Counted from the first letter of the stretch, positions 1 to 5,477 are shown. The stretch is DNA of 5,477 nt from Sphingobacteriales bacterium (GCA_020058405.1 JAGVEE010000295.1:1-5477); one strand, 5' to 3'. Numbers and translations are program-made. Notes: a model not told the origin generated them from the sequence alone.

Positions 1-1431
1 ACATCGTCCATTTATTGGTGTGCAAGGAAAATCTCCTATTTGGCAAGAAGCAATTAAATAGTCATTTAATAATTTGGGTGGCAAACATTCATATTTTGAC
101 AAAACAAGTGCAGATAAACCAACCATTTGTGCTGTTGCTAATGAAGTTCCACCACCATGTACTCCGTATGTATTTGTTGGGTTTAACAAATATGGTCCAG
201 GAGTGCCAACTTGTGTATCATATGCAACAAAATCTAGTTCTGGACCACGGCCGTAAGTATTTATTTTACTGCTAATATATGCTCCAATAGCAATAACCTC
301 TTTAATGTTTGCAGGGTAATGAACATAATTATTAAAGCCTGAACCAGAACTACCGTTTCCTACAGAGCAAAAAATCATACAATCATACTTGTTTATTGCA
401 ATATCAATTGCTTCATCAACCATTGGTGCATATGTGTTAGGAGCAAATGCAACTGTTAATGATATTATTTTAGCCCCATTTTGGCATGCATATAGTATCG
501 CTTTTGCCAATGCAATTTTATCAATTAAGGGTTCATTAAATGTTGGACTTGTTTTATATTGTGCTACATTCAAACACATTAGTTTTACACCTTCATTATT
601 GTTTCCACCAGCTATGCCAGCTATACCAAGATTATTATTCGTTTTTGCACCAACTATACCGGCCACAACTGAGCCATGAAAATTATATGGAATTGTTTGC
701 GAATTTGCATTTAATAAATAAGGTCTTACATCATTATCATTATAATAAAAATCATACCCTTTCCAATCGTCTACTAATCCATTATTATCATCATCAATTC
801 CATTTCCTGTTGGATTCTGTGGAGTCCATGCATCTTCACCATTATTTACCCAAATATTGCTATATCCTCCATTAACAGAACCTAAATCTGGATGATTTAG
901 ATCAAAAAATCCATCTATTATTGCTACAGTTACATTAGGGTTCCCATAACCCCAAAAAGGTCGTGTTCCCTCTACATTTAAATACGTTGAACCAAGGTAT
1001 GTTTGATTGTTAAAATAGGGATCATTTGAATTTAATGTGCCGAAATCTGATAAAACAATATCTTGCCACTGATTATTAAAGGTCAACGAATCAAGTAACT
1101 TTTTAAAAGTGATACCATTATAATCAATAGAATATTTATAATAATTTGAAAAGGAATCTACTACAGTTAACTTCTCGTGGTAAACAAATAAATTTGAATC
1201 TAATTTCTTACTTAAATTGTTTAATCTTAAAGAAATAGTATTCGTATCAATTTTGAAATAGGATGTGTCAGAATTTCTAATACTGATTATACACCAATTA
1301 GAATCTTCGTAAATTAATTGTTGATTATACAATCTAGTATTTTTAAAACTCTGAGCAATTGAAAAACTTACAGAAAAAATAGTAAGCAATATTGCAATTA
1401 TAGGCCTTTTTTAGCAAAAAAATTTTTTCAT
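1..1431 (-). pseudogene. Subtilisin-family (S8) secreted serine protease, 3' part outside window, nonsense codon in signal peptide
   Basis: This reading frame runs leftward and is open from 1410 to the window edge (470 codons), so the C-terminus is missing. It encodes a secreted endopeptidase of the subtilase family. The catalytic Asp is at 913-915 in VAIIDGFFDLNHPDL, the His at 676-678 in NFHGSVVAGIVG, the oxyanion Asn at 355-357 in CSVGNG, and the Ser at 142-144 in GGGTSLATAQMVG. The acidic stretch NGIDDDNNGLVDD between Asp and His is common in bacterial subtilases. An N-terminal hydrophobic segment ending FSIAQ resembles a signal peptide. The only plausible start is the ATG at 1431-1429 (MKKFFC), but codon 7 is TAA (1413-1411). 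Beyond the stop the frame continues straight into the hydrophobic core. Without that ATG there is no good start: a TTG at 1389 would leave an uncharged, very short signal. It is therefore either a nonsense allele, a sequence error in the flanking homopolymers, or a gene read through in some way. Family identity is near certain; functional status is open. A C-terminal type IX sorting domain is plausible but outside the window. Confidence 0.85.
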
Positions 1432-1445
1432 AAAATTACATTTAT

Positions 1446-1476
1446 TTGTGTTTTATATATTATTTATAAAACACAA
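1446..1476. promoter_or_regulatory. 12-bp perfect inverted repeat upstream of the protease start
   Basis: The arms TTGTGTTTTATA (1446-1457) and TATAAAACACAA (1465-1476) are perfect reverse complements separated by 7 bases. The element lies 14 bases upstream of the protease ATG at 1431, where it could be a dimeric operator or a hairpin in the 5' leader. No T-tract follows in a position that would suggest a terminator. The role is inferred from symmetry and position only, in a very AT-rich background. Confidence 0.35.
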
Positions 1477-1689
1477 TGTAAATTCTATGATACTACTATC
1501 CAATTCTTGTATATTCGAATGAAGCTAATAAAATATTTTCAAGAATAATGTATTTATCAAGAGAATAAAATATAAGCTATTTACTCATAAATAATTTAAA
1601 ATTATAGCTTAATCAGTCGATATGATAAATAAAATAATAATAAATAAATTCATATTATATTTTATTTAAAAAGACAAAAAAAATGCTTT
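1477..1689. other. AT-rich non-coding stretch
   Basis: I find no credible gene in this stretch. It is almost entirely A and T, with stops in all frames. The only structure seen is a loose inverted repeat, TAAGCTAT (1573-1580) against ATAGCTTA (1604-1611), with a 23-base loop. No convincing TAnnTTTG promoter was found on either strand. It probably contains the upstream region of the leftward protease. Confidence 0.5.
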
Positions 1690-1899
1690 TTAAAATTTCG
1701 AACTACCGTATTTTAAAATTTCAATACAGATACCTAGCAAGCATTTCCCATCAATACTGTAAATTTTAAAATAAAAGGGTGCGATTGAATATATAAAAAG
1801 TACAAGGTATAATCCGTAGCACTTAGTATATAAAGAAGATGTATCAACTGACTTTTTTTTATTTTTAAATTTATAGTATTGAAAAAAATAATCTTTCAT
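1690..1899 (-). CDS. Doubtful 69-residue ORF, hypothetical
   Basis: I do not recognise this product. It is rich in Lys, Tyr and Phe, with a basic N-terminal third (KFKNKKK) and one hydrophobic stretch near residues 29-45 (GLYLVLFIYSIAPFYF) that could cross a membrane. Such a composition also arises by chance in AT-rich DNA. The ATG lies inside the left arm of the 1896-2024 inverted repeat, with AAAGG directly abutting the start codon, which is too close for a normal ribosome site. The 3' end overlaps two direct copies of TTTTAAAATTTC (1688-1699 and 1711-1722). It is listed because it is the only ORF of any length between the protease and the S23-type gene. A chance ORF is the more likely reading. 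Confidence 0.2.
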   Translation of the reverse strand: MKDYFFQYYKFKNKKKSVDTSSLYTKCYGLYLVLFIYSIAPFYFKIYSIDGKCLLGICIEILKYGSSKF

Positions 1900-2024
1900 C
1901 CTTTAATTTTTTGAATAAAATAGTTAGTCAATGAGTTGCAATCATTCATTAATTGCGACGGATTATTATGTTTGCTTTCTAGAAGTAGAATCACATCTTT
2001 TTATTCAAAAAATTTAAAGGATGA
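1896..2024. repeat. About 25-bp inverted repeat enclosing 78 bp
   Basis: The left arm (1896-1920) begins TCATCC and ends GAATAAAA. The right arm (1999-2024) is its reverse complement apart from one extra T in the TTT run, ending GGATGA. The match contains non-AT stretches, so it is not just low complexity. The 78-base interior has a smaller stem, GTTGCAAT (1935-1942) against ATTGCGAC (1952-1959). The layout fits a 129-bp miniature element with terminal inverted repeats, a cruciform, or a long RNA hairpin. No target-site duplication is visible at the outer ends. Each arm carries an ATG preceded by AAAGG, pointing outward. Confidence 0.7.
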
Positions 2025-2063
2025 GGGTACGTTTGCGAAAGATGCAATGTAGAACAAAATCGC

Positions 2064-2143
2064 TTCGACATTTCGGTTTTTCGGCCTTTCGGATTTTCTG
2101 CCTTTCGACATTTCGAATCTTCGACACTTCGACCCTTCAACCT
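2064..2143. repeat. Array A: ten degenerate octamers (TTCGNNNN), strict 8-base period
   Basis: Ten consecutive 8-base units start at 2064, 2072, 2080 and so on to 2136, with no slippage. The units are TTCGACAT, TTCGGTTT, TTCGGCCT, TTCGGATT, TTCTGCCT, TTCGACAT, TTCGAATC, TTCGACAC, TTCGACCC and TTCAACCT. Every unit begins TTC and eight of ten have the CG. The last four positions vary but lean to A/G-N-C/T-C/T. The final base of the array is the last base of the stop codon of the leftward four-helix-bundle gene. Eight is not a multiple of three and the plus-strand frame through it has no recognisable protein character, so it is not coding. Confidence 0.9.
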
Positions 2144-2538
2144 CACTCTTCTTCAAAATCCTTAAACGGATTTTTATCTTCCATTTCTTTTCGTGCGACC
2201 ATAAACAGCACTTTAATTTCTTCTTTTAATTGTTCTAGTTTATAGCCGAACTCTATACAAACATCAGAACCTAATAGCCCCAACTGAAAACACATTAACA
2301 GCTGGGAATTCATGCTAACTAAATGCATCCGCAAGCCTCCAAAAATACCGACATCTCTAAAAAACTCATCGTTCTTTTCACATAACTCCGCTGCATTGGT
2401 GTACAAATGCAAACAAGAATTCAATAAATCTTTCTGCATAAATTCATCGTTTTGTATTAAGGTATTACTCATCTTATACATCTCTACTGCCAAGCGTTGT
2501 ATCCTTCCGCTGAGGTGTATCATTTTGTCTTGTTCCAT
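2143..2538 (-). CDS. Divergent four-helix-bundle protein (23S rRNA intervening-sequence / S23 type)
   Basis: The 131-residue product is all-helical and resembles the small family first known from proteins encoded inside 23S rRNA intervening sequences (related to PF05635/TIGR02436) and distantly to the Avd accessory protein of diversity-generating retroelements. Predicted helices lie at about residues 5-29, 31-54, 57-89 and 92-120. TNAAE (47-51) sits where the family has its NIAEG motif, and MNSQLLMCFQLGLL (76-89) matches the usual SxxELxxQLxxAxxLGYL pattern. The conserved glycine after NIAE is missing, so this is a divergent copy. Family members are thought to form oligomers; the cellular role of stand-alone copies is not established. 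The C-terminus is acidic (DFEEE). No Shine-Dalgarno precedes the ATG; instead there is a 7/8-base repeat array. No 23S rRNA or reverse transcriptase lies nearby. The gene is bracketed by octamer arrays on both sides. The ORF is solid; the family call is by pattern only. Confidence 0.68.
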   Translation of the reverse strand: MEQDKMIHLSGRIQRLAVEMYKMSNTLIQNDEFMQKDLLNSCLHLYTNAAELCEKNDEFFRDVGIFGGLRMHLVSMNSQLLMCFQLGLLGSDVCIEFGYKLEQLKEEIKVLFMVARKEMEDKNPFKDFEEE

Positions 2539-2539
2539 G

Positions 2540-2577
2540 GTTAATAGTTATTAGTTATTGAGTTAATAAGTTATTTG
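2540..2577. repeat. Five GTTA-type 7/8-base tandem units upstream of the S23-type gene
   Basis: The units are GTTAATA, GTTATTA, GTTATTGA, GTTAATAA and GTTATTTG, with steps of 7, 7, 8 and 8 bases. On the gene's coding strand they read as TAAC/AAC repeats ending one base before the start codon (ATG at 2538-2536), so they occupy the ribosome-binding and leader region. They differ in sequence from the TTCG octamers but have a nearly equal period. Confidence 0.75.
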
Positions 2578-2601
2578 CATCATTTGAATACTAATCGATA
2601 A

Positions 2602-2633
2602 TTCTACTTTTCGAATCTTCAACACTTCGAATA
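2602..2633. repeat. Array B: four octamers, related to array A
   Basis: The units TTCTACTT, TTCGAATC, TTCAACAC and TTCGAATA follow at exact 8-base steps. Positions 2610-2630 match 2112-2132 of array A at 20 of 21 bases in the same orientation. The four-helix-bundle gene is thus flanked by a near-identical direct repeat 498 bases apart. Confidence 0.8.
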
Positions 2634-2666
2634 AGCAAATAAGAAATAAAAATTTAACATACTCAA

Positions 2667-2708
2667 CTGCATATATGCAGGTTCTTTTATGCAGGATGAT
2701 AAATGCAG
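2667..2708. repeat. Palindrome plus three ATGCAG copies at 14-base spacing
   Basis: CTGCATATATGCAG (2667-2680) is a perfect 14-bp palindrome. ATGCAG then recurs at 2675, 2689 and 2703, exactly 14 bases apart, giving an iteron-like set; the first two copies are followed by G, the third by C. The set could be a binding region for a dimeric regulator of the flanking genes, or part of the surrounding repeat island. No protein is identified. Confidence 0.6.
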
Positions 2709-2716
2709 CTTTTTTG

Positions 2717-2812
2717 CACGACTATACGTTAATACGACCTTTCGACTATGCGAAAGTCACGGATTCTCGGATTTTCGGTATATCGGATTCTCGGCCTTTC
2801 GGTCTTTCAATA
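2717..2812. repeat. Array C: twelve degenerate octamers upstream of the outer-membrane gene
   Basis: The dinucleotide CG occurs at 2719, 2727, 2735, 2743 and 2751, then after one 9-base step at 2760, 2768, 2776, 2784, 2792 and 2800, with CA at 2808. The second half is the clearest: TCACGGAT, TCTCGGAT, TTTCGGTA, TATCGGAT, TCTCGGCC, TTTCGGTC and TTTCAATA. It shares TCGGCCTTTCGG (2791-2802) with array A (2081-2092) and has the same orientation. CTTTCG (2739-2744) and CGAAAG (2751-2756) form a short stem just before the 9-base step. The array ends 18 bases before the next gene, so it occupies that gene's promoter and leader region. Confidence 0.85.
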
Positions 2813-2830
2813 ATTTCTTTAAATTAGAGC

Positions 2831-3481
2831 ATGAAGAAATTAGTAGTTATTGTATTACTTCTACTCAACTGCGTTTGCAAAGCGCAAGTACGTGAGATTG
2901 GCTTGAAAACAGGAATTACAAATTCTCTAATCAATATAAATTCAATTGATGCGAGTGGCAATAAAACAAGTTATAAAACCGCAACAGGACAAAGTTTTTA
3001 TGCTCAGCTCTATACTCAGTTTTATAATTATCAGAATTTTAGTTTACAAGGTGGCTTCGGAATAATTGAGAAAAATTCCGACTATCAATATAAAATTAGA
3101 GTAGGCAATATTGGCGATTCTGTGCAAATAAATACTTTATTAGAAACACGTGCGTTTTTTGTAGAATTTGATGCCAAACTTAAACTCCTTATTCCCGAGC
3201 TCCCGAATATTATTCCTTACTTATTAGTGGGGCCGCAACTCTCTTTTTTAAACAAACAATCGCCTACCATCCCCTTTACACTTGCTAGCTCCCAAATACA
3301 AGGCAATGTTGGCATCGGAGCCGACATCGATTTTAAAAAAATACATGTGTTTGCAGAATATAATCGGCTCTTAAATTTCAATAATAATTACAGCGAAGAT
3401 GCCAATTATGAATATTCGGAAAAAACAGGGATCTTTTTAATTGGCTTAAAGTTCTTAATAAAGCCAAAAAACTCTAAATAA
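2831..3481 (+). CDS. Outer-membrane beta-barrel protein (porin-family, PF13568-like)
   Basis: The 216-residue product begins with a clear signal peptide: MKK, a hydrophobic core VVIVLLLLNCV, and likely cleavage by signal peptidase I after CKA at residue 18. The Cys residues there do not make a good lipobox (Asn at -1). The mature part of about 198 residues has alternating polar and hydrophobic strands typical of the small barrel proteins abundant in Bacteroidota. Examples are YAQLYTQFYNY, FSLQGGFGIIEK, AFFVEFDAKLKLLI, IPYLLVGPQLSFL, KIHVFAEYNRLLNF and the closing strand GIFLIGLKFLI. It probably sits in the outer membrane; no substrate can be inferred. ATG 2831 is the first start in frame that gives a full signal peptide. 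No promoter consensus is visible between octamer array C and the start. It ends 26 bases before engB, on the same strand. Confidence 0.8.
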   Translation: MKKLVVIVLLLLNCVCKAQVREIGLKTGITNSLININSIDASGNKTSYKTATGQSFYAQLYTQFYNYQNFSLQGGFGIIEKNSDYQYKIRVGNIGDSVQINTLLETRAFFVEFDAKLKLLIPELPNIIPYLLVGPQLSFLNKQSPTIPFTLASSQIQGNVGIGADIDFKKIHVFAEYNRLLNFNNNYSEDANYEYSEKTGIFLIGLKFLIKPKNSK

Positions 3482-3495
3482 ATGCGCCAGGATTG

Positions 3496-3503
3496 TATCT
3501 TTG
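3496..3503 (+). promoter_or_regulatory. Bacteroidota -7 promoter box TATCTTTG for the engB operon
   Basis: TATCTTTG is an exact match to the Bacteroidota primary-sigma -7 consensus TAnnTTTG. It ends 4 bases before the engB ATG at 3508. Transcription would start at or within a few bases of that ATG, giving a leaderless or nearly leaderless message. A good -33 TTTG element is not visible, so the call rests on the -7 box and its position. Confidence 0.6.
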
Positions 3504-3507
3504 GAGC

Positions 3508-4125
3508 ATGATTATAAAAACCGCCGAATTTATTATAAGTAACACTCAGATTGATAAAATGCCTGCTCCTAGCAAGCCTGAGTACGCTTTTATAGGCAGA
3601 TCAAATGTTGGCAAATCCTCTTTAATAAACATGCTTTGCCGACAAAAAGGGTTGGCTAAAACCTCACAGAACCCCGGCAAAACTCAAGTCATTAATCATT
3701 TTATGATAAATGATACTTGGTATTTGGTTGATTTACCTGGATATGGTTATGCAAAAGTTTCTCAAACCACCCGCAAATCTTGGGAAGGAATGATTAAAAC
3801 ATATTTAGAAGAAAGAGAAAATTTACAATGTGTTATGGTGCTGATTGATTCTAGATTAGAACCGCAGAAAGTAGATCTTGCTTTTATTGATTGGTTGGGC
3901 GGAAAAGGCATTCCATTCTGTATTATATTTACAAAAGCAGATAAACAATCGAAAAGTAAAACTGCAAGCAATGTTGAATTGTTCAATTCTACACTGTTAA
4001 AAAATTGGGAAGAATTACCAAGCTTTTTTGTTACCTCTGCCGAAGAAGGTACTGGTAAGGAAGAAGTATTGGCGTACATAGATGAGATTAACAAAGCTTT
4101 CGACCCCTATATAACGAATGAATAA
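3508..4125 (+). CDS. engB: EngB/YsxC (YihA) ribosome-biogenesis GTP-binding protein
   Basis: This essential-type GTPase of the TrmE-Era-EngA-EngB-Septin group acts in the cytoplasm in assembly of the large ribosomal subunit. With the ATG at 3508 the protein has 205 residues, the normal size. All G motifs are present: G1 GRSNVGKSS (30-38), G2 Thr59 in PGKTQ, G3 DLPGYG (75-80), G4 TKAD (142-145) and G5 TSAE (176-179). The family signature IGRSNVGKSSLIN is intact. An upstream in-frame TTG at 3493 would add five residues, but homologues typically start with M-I-I-K-x-A-E-F, and the TATCTTTG promoter box lies between the TTG and the ATG, so 3508 is preferred. The stop is 4 bases before the UbiA-family gene, implying co-transcription. 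Nothing suggests loss of function. Confidence 0.96.
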   Translation: MIIKTAEFIISNTQIDKMPAPSKPEYAFIGRSNVGKSSLINMLCRQKGLAKTSQNPGKTQVINHFMINDTWYLVDLPGYGYAKVSQTTRKSWEGMIKTYLEERENLQCVMVLIDSRLEPQKVDLAFIDWLGGKGIPFCIIFTKADKQSKSKTASNVELFNSTLLKNWEELPSFFVTSAEEGTGKEEVLAYIDEINKAFDPYITNE

Positions 4126-4129
4126 TTAA

Positions 4130-4981
4130 ATGAAAAATTACCTTTCGCTAATTAAATTTAGTCATACCATTTTTGCATTACCCTTCGCTATTATTGGTTT
4201 CTTTTTAGCCATCCGAAATACAAATGCTCAATTCGATTTAACATTATTTTTGTTGATGTTGCTTTGTATGGTTACCGCTCGTAGTGCTGCCATGGCTTTT
4301 AATAGATACATCGATAGAGATATCGACATACAAAACCCTCGAACAAAAAACAGAGAAATTCCTGCAGGAATTATAAAAGCCGATACTGCATTATGGTATG
4401 TAATTTTAAATTCTCTGCTGTTTATATTATTTACTTTTTTCATCAATACCATTTGCTTTTATTTGTCGCCAATTGCTTTGTTAATTATACTTGCGTATAG
4501 TTATACTAAACGTTTTACCGCGCTTTGTCATTTTGTACTTGGCCTCGGTTTATCATTAGCCCCTATTGGTGCATACCTAGTAATTACTGGTGAGTTCGCA
4601 CTTAGTCCGGTTTTATTTTCACTAGCCGTACTTACTTGGGTAAGTGGCTTCGATATCATTTACTCTTTACAAGATGAAGAGTTCGATAAATCGCAAGCAT
4701 TACACTCCATTCCTAGTGCCATTGGCAAAGTAAATGCATTAAAACTTTCCACCTATATCCATATTTTATCAGCAGTGTTTGTAATCTTACCCGGATTTAT
4801 AGATTCATATTCTTGGTTTTATTGGTTAGGCGTATTGGTGTTTTGTAGCATGCTTGTATATCAACATTTATTAGTAAAACCAAACGACTTAAGCAAAGTA
4901 AACTTAGCATTTATGACTACCAACGGAATTGCAAGTATATTTTTTGCTGCTTTCTTTTTACTTGATTATTTCTTATTATAA
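4130..4981 (+). CDS. UbiA-family polyprenyltransferase (4-hydroxybenzoate/MqnP-like)
   Basis: This 283-residue integral membrane enzyme attaches a polyprenyl chain to an aromatic acceptor during quinone synthesis. Both Asp-rich motifs that bind Mg and the prenyl diphosphate are present: NRYIDRDID with N58, D62 and D66, followed by NPRTKNREIPAG, and DIIYSLQDEEFD with D175, D182 and D186. About eight to nine hydrophobic segments surround them, as expected for the family. The sequence matches the UbiA-like subgroup often named putative 4-hydroxybenzoate polyprenyltransferase (TIGR01475), which includes MqnP of the futalosine menaquinone route. In menaquinone-using Bacteroidota the latter is more plausible than true ubiquinone synthesis, but the acceptor cannot be told from this sequence. 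MenA is less likely on motif grounds. It starts 4 bases after engB and is followed within 12 bases by the next gene. Confidence 0.88.
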   Translation: MKNYLSLIKFSHTIFALPFAIIGFFLAIRNTNAQFDLTLFLLMLLCMVTARSAAMAFNRYIDRDIDIQNPRTKNREIPAGIIKADTALWYVILNSLLFILFTFFINTICFYLSPIALLIILAYSYTKRFTALCHFVLGLGLSLAPIGAYLVITGEFALSPVLFSLAVLTWVSGFDIIYSLQDEEFDKSQALHSIPSAIGKVNALKLSTYIHILSAVFVILPGFIDSYSWFYWLGVLVFCSMLVYQHLLVKPNDLSKVNLAFMTTNGIASIFFAAFFLLDYFLL

Positions 4982-4993
4982 TTCAGCCTTTAC

Positions 4994-5477
4994 ATGTATA
5001 CCTTAGATAAATTAAAAAGATCATTTTTACCCGAAAGCCTAGAAATTACTTGGCAAAGCATAGAACCATACTTTATCCAATTAGAAAATAAAACAATAAA
5101 TTCTGTTGATGAATTAGAAAGTTGGTTAAAAGAAAGAAGTGAATTAGAAGCAGTGCTCGAAGAAGATTTTGCTTGGCGTTACATACGCATGACATGTGAT
5201 ACTCGAGACGAAAAAATCAAACAAGCATTCGAATATTTTGCAACAGAAATTGAACCTCATTTAGCAGAATACTCAAATAAATTAAATGAGAAATTTTTAA
5301 GCTGCCCCTTTGCTGAACAACTCGATAACATAAAATATGGGATTTATATTCGTTCTTTAAAAAATCAGTTTGAAATTTTTAGACAAGAAAATATTGAATT
5401 ATTTACGCAATTACAATTAGAGCAACAAAAGTACGGAAGCATTGCCGGCGCTATGAGTATAGGGTACGATGGGAAAG
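4994..5477 (+). CDS. M3-family oligoendopeptidase, N-terminal part (cut by window end)
   Basis: The open frame from ATG 4994 gives 161 residues before the right edge, beginning MYTLDKLKRSFLPESL. The early WLKERSELEAVLEEDFAWRYIRMTCDT and later AEYSNKLNEKFLSCPF, YIRSLKNQFEIFRQENIELFTQLQLEQQKYGSIAGAMS (quoted in parts) match the helical N-terminal region of PepF-like M3B oligoendopeptidases. These are cytosolic zinc peptidases that trim short peptides. The HExxH zinc motif lies several hundred residues further on, outside the window, so catalysis cannot be checked. Members of this family are usually around 560-600 residues. It lies 12 bases after the UbiA-family gene and is probably the third gene of the engB operon. 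Confidence 0.8.
   Translation, partial: MYTLDKLKRSFLPESLEITWQSIEPYFIQLENKTINSVDELESWLKERSELEAVLEEDFAWRYIRMTCDTRDEKIKQAFEYFATEIEPHLAEYSNKLNEKFLSCPFAEQLDNIKYGIYIRSLKNQFEIFRQENIELFTQLQLEQQKYGSIAGAMSIGYDGK

Noticed and set aside
15..875. Several plus-strand ORFs of 60-111 codons
   Set aside because: They lie opposite the protease frame, which carries all the subtilase catalytic motifs on the minus strand.
1967..1974. TATGTTTG as a plus-strand promoter
   Set aside because: It fits TAnnTTTG, but there is no suitable -33 element and the transcript would run only through array A and antisense to the S23-type gene. Left as an unproven possibility.
2021..2245. Plus-strand ORF with FGFSAFRIF-like repeats
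   Set aside because: The repetitive peptide is just translation of the octamer array, and its 3' half lies antisense to the four-helix-bundle gene. Period 8 is out of phase with codons.
2312..2554. Plus-strand ORF opposite the four-helix-bundle gene
   Set aside because: It is a shadow; the minus-strand frame has the helical amphipathic pattern and family motifs.
2064..2812. CRISPR array
   Set aside because: Units are only 8 bases and contiguous, with no repeat-spacer alternation of the usual size and no cas genes.
2064..2812. Diversity-generating retroelement
   Set aside because: The four-helix-bundle protein resembles Avd only distantly, and no reverse transcriptase, template repeat or variable C-type-lectin target is present in the window.
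2689..2895. Plus-strand ORF of 68 codons
   Set aside because: It runs through array C and overlaps the start of the outer-membrane gene in another frame; it has no protein-like pattern of its own.
3762..4094. Minus-strand ORF of 110 codons
   Set aside because: It is fully inside engB, whose GTPase motifs are unambiguous.
4228..4452. Minus-strand ORF of 74 codons
   Set aside because: It lies antisense to the UbiA-family gene, including its first Asp motif.

Overview
The window looks like an AT-rich chromosomal segment from a member of the Bacteroidota, perhaps Chitinophagales/Sphingobacteriia-like, although the genus cannot be read from it. The signs are an EngB protein beginning MIIKTAEFIIS, a TATCTTTG box (the Bacteroidota TAnnTTTG -7 consensus) just before its start codon, a PF13568-type outer-membrane barrel protein with a short signal peptide, a secreted subtilase of the kind common in this phylum, and a lack of Shine-Dalgarno sequences.

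Layout. (1) Positions 1-1431, minus strand: a subtilisin-family (S8) serine protease cut by the left edge. All catalytic residues are visible, but an in-frame TAA breaks the signal peptide seven codons after the only plausible ATG. (2) 1432-2063: very AT-rich and mostly non-coding. It holds a 12-bp inverted repeat next to the protease start, a doubtful 69-codon minus-strand ORF, and a pair of about 25-bp inverted arms enclosing 78 bp. (3) 2064-2812: a compact repeat-rich island centred on a divergent four-helix-bundle (23S rRNA intervening-sequence/S23-type) protein gene on the minus strand. On both sides lie degenerate arrays with a strict 8-base period (TTCG or YTCGG followed by variable bases), all in the same orientation. 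Upstream of the start codon are a 7/8-base GTTA-type array and three ATGCAG copies at 14-base spacing. (4) 2831-3481, plus: an outer-membrane beta-barrel protein starting 18 bases after the last octamer unit. (5) 3508 to the right edge, plus: a tight run of engB (ribosome-assembly GTPase), a UbiA-family prenyltransferase (4-base gap) and an M3-family oligoendopeptidase (12-base gap, cut by the right edge), probably one operon started from the TATCTTTG promoter with a leaderless or nearly leaderless mRNA.

The right half is ordinary housekeeping and envelope content. The unusual part is the 2.06-2.81 kb island: period-8 arrays bracket the S23-type gene, and a 21-bp segment (one mismatch) occurs on both sides of the gene about 500 bp apart. 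That looks like a composite, possibly mobile or duplicated, unit whose function I cannot assign.
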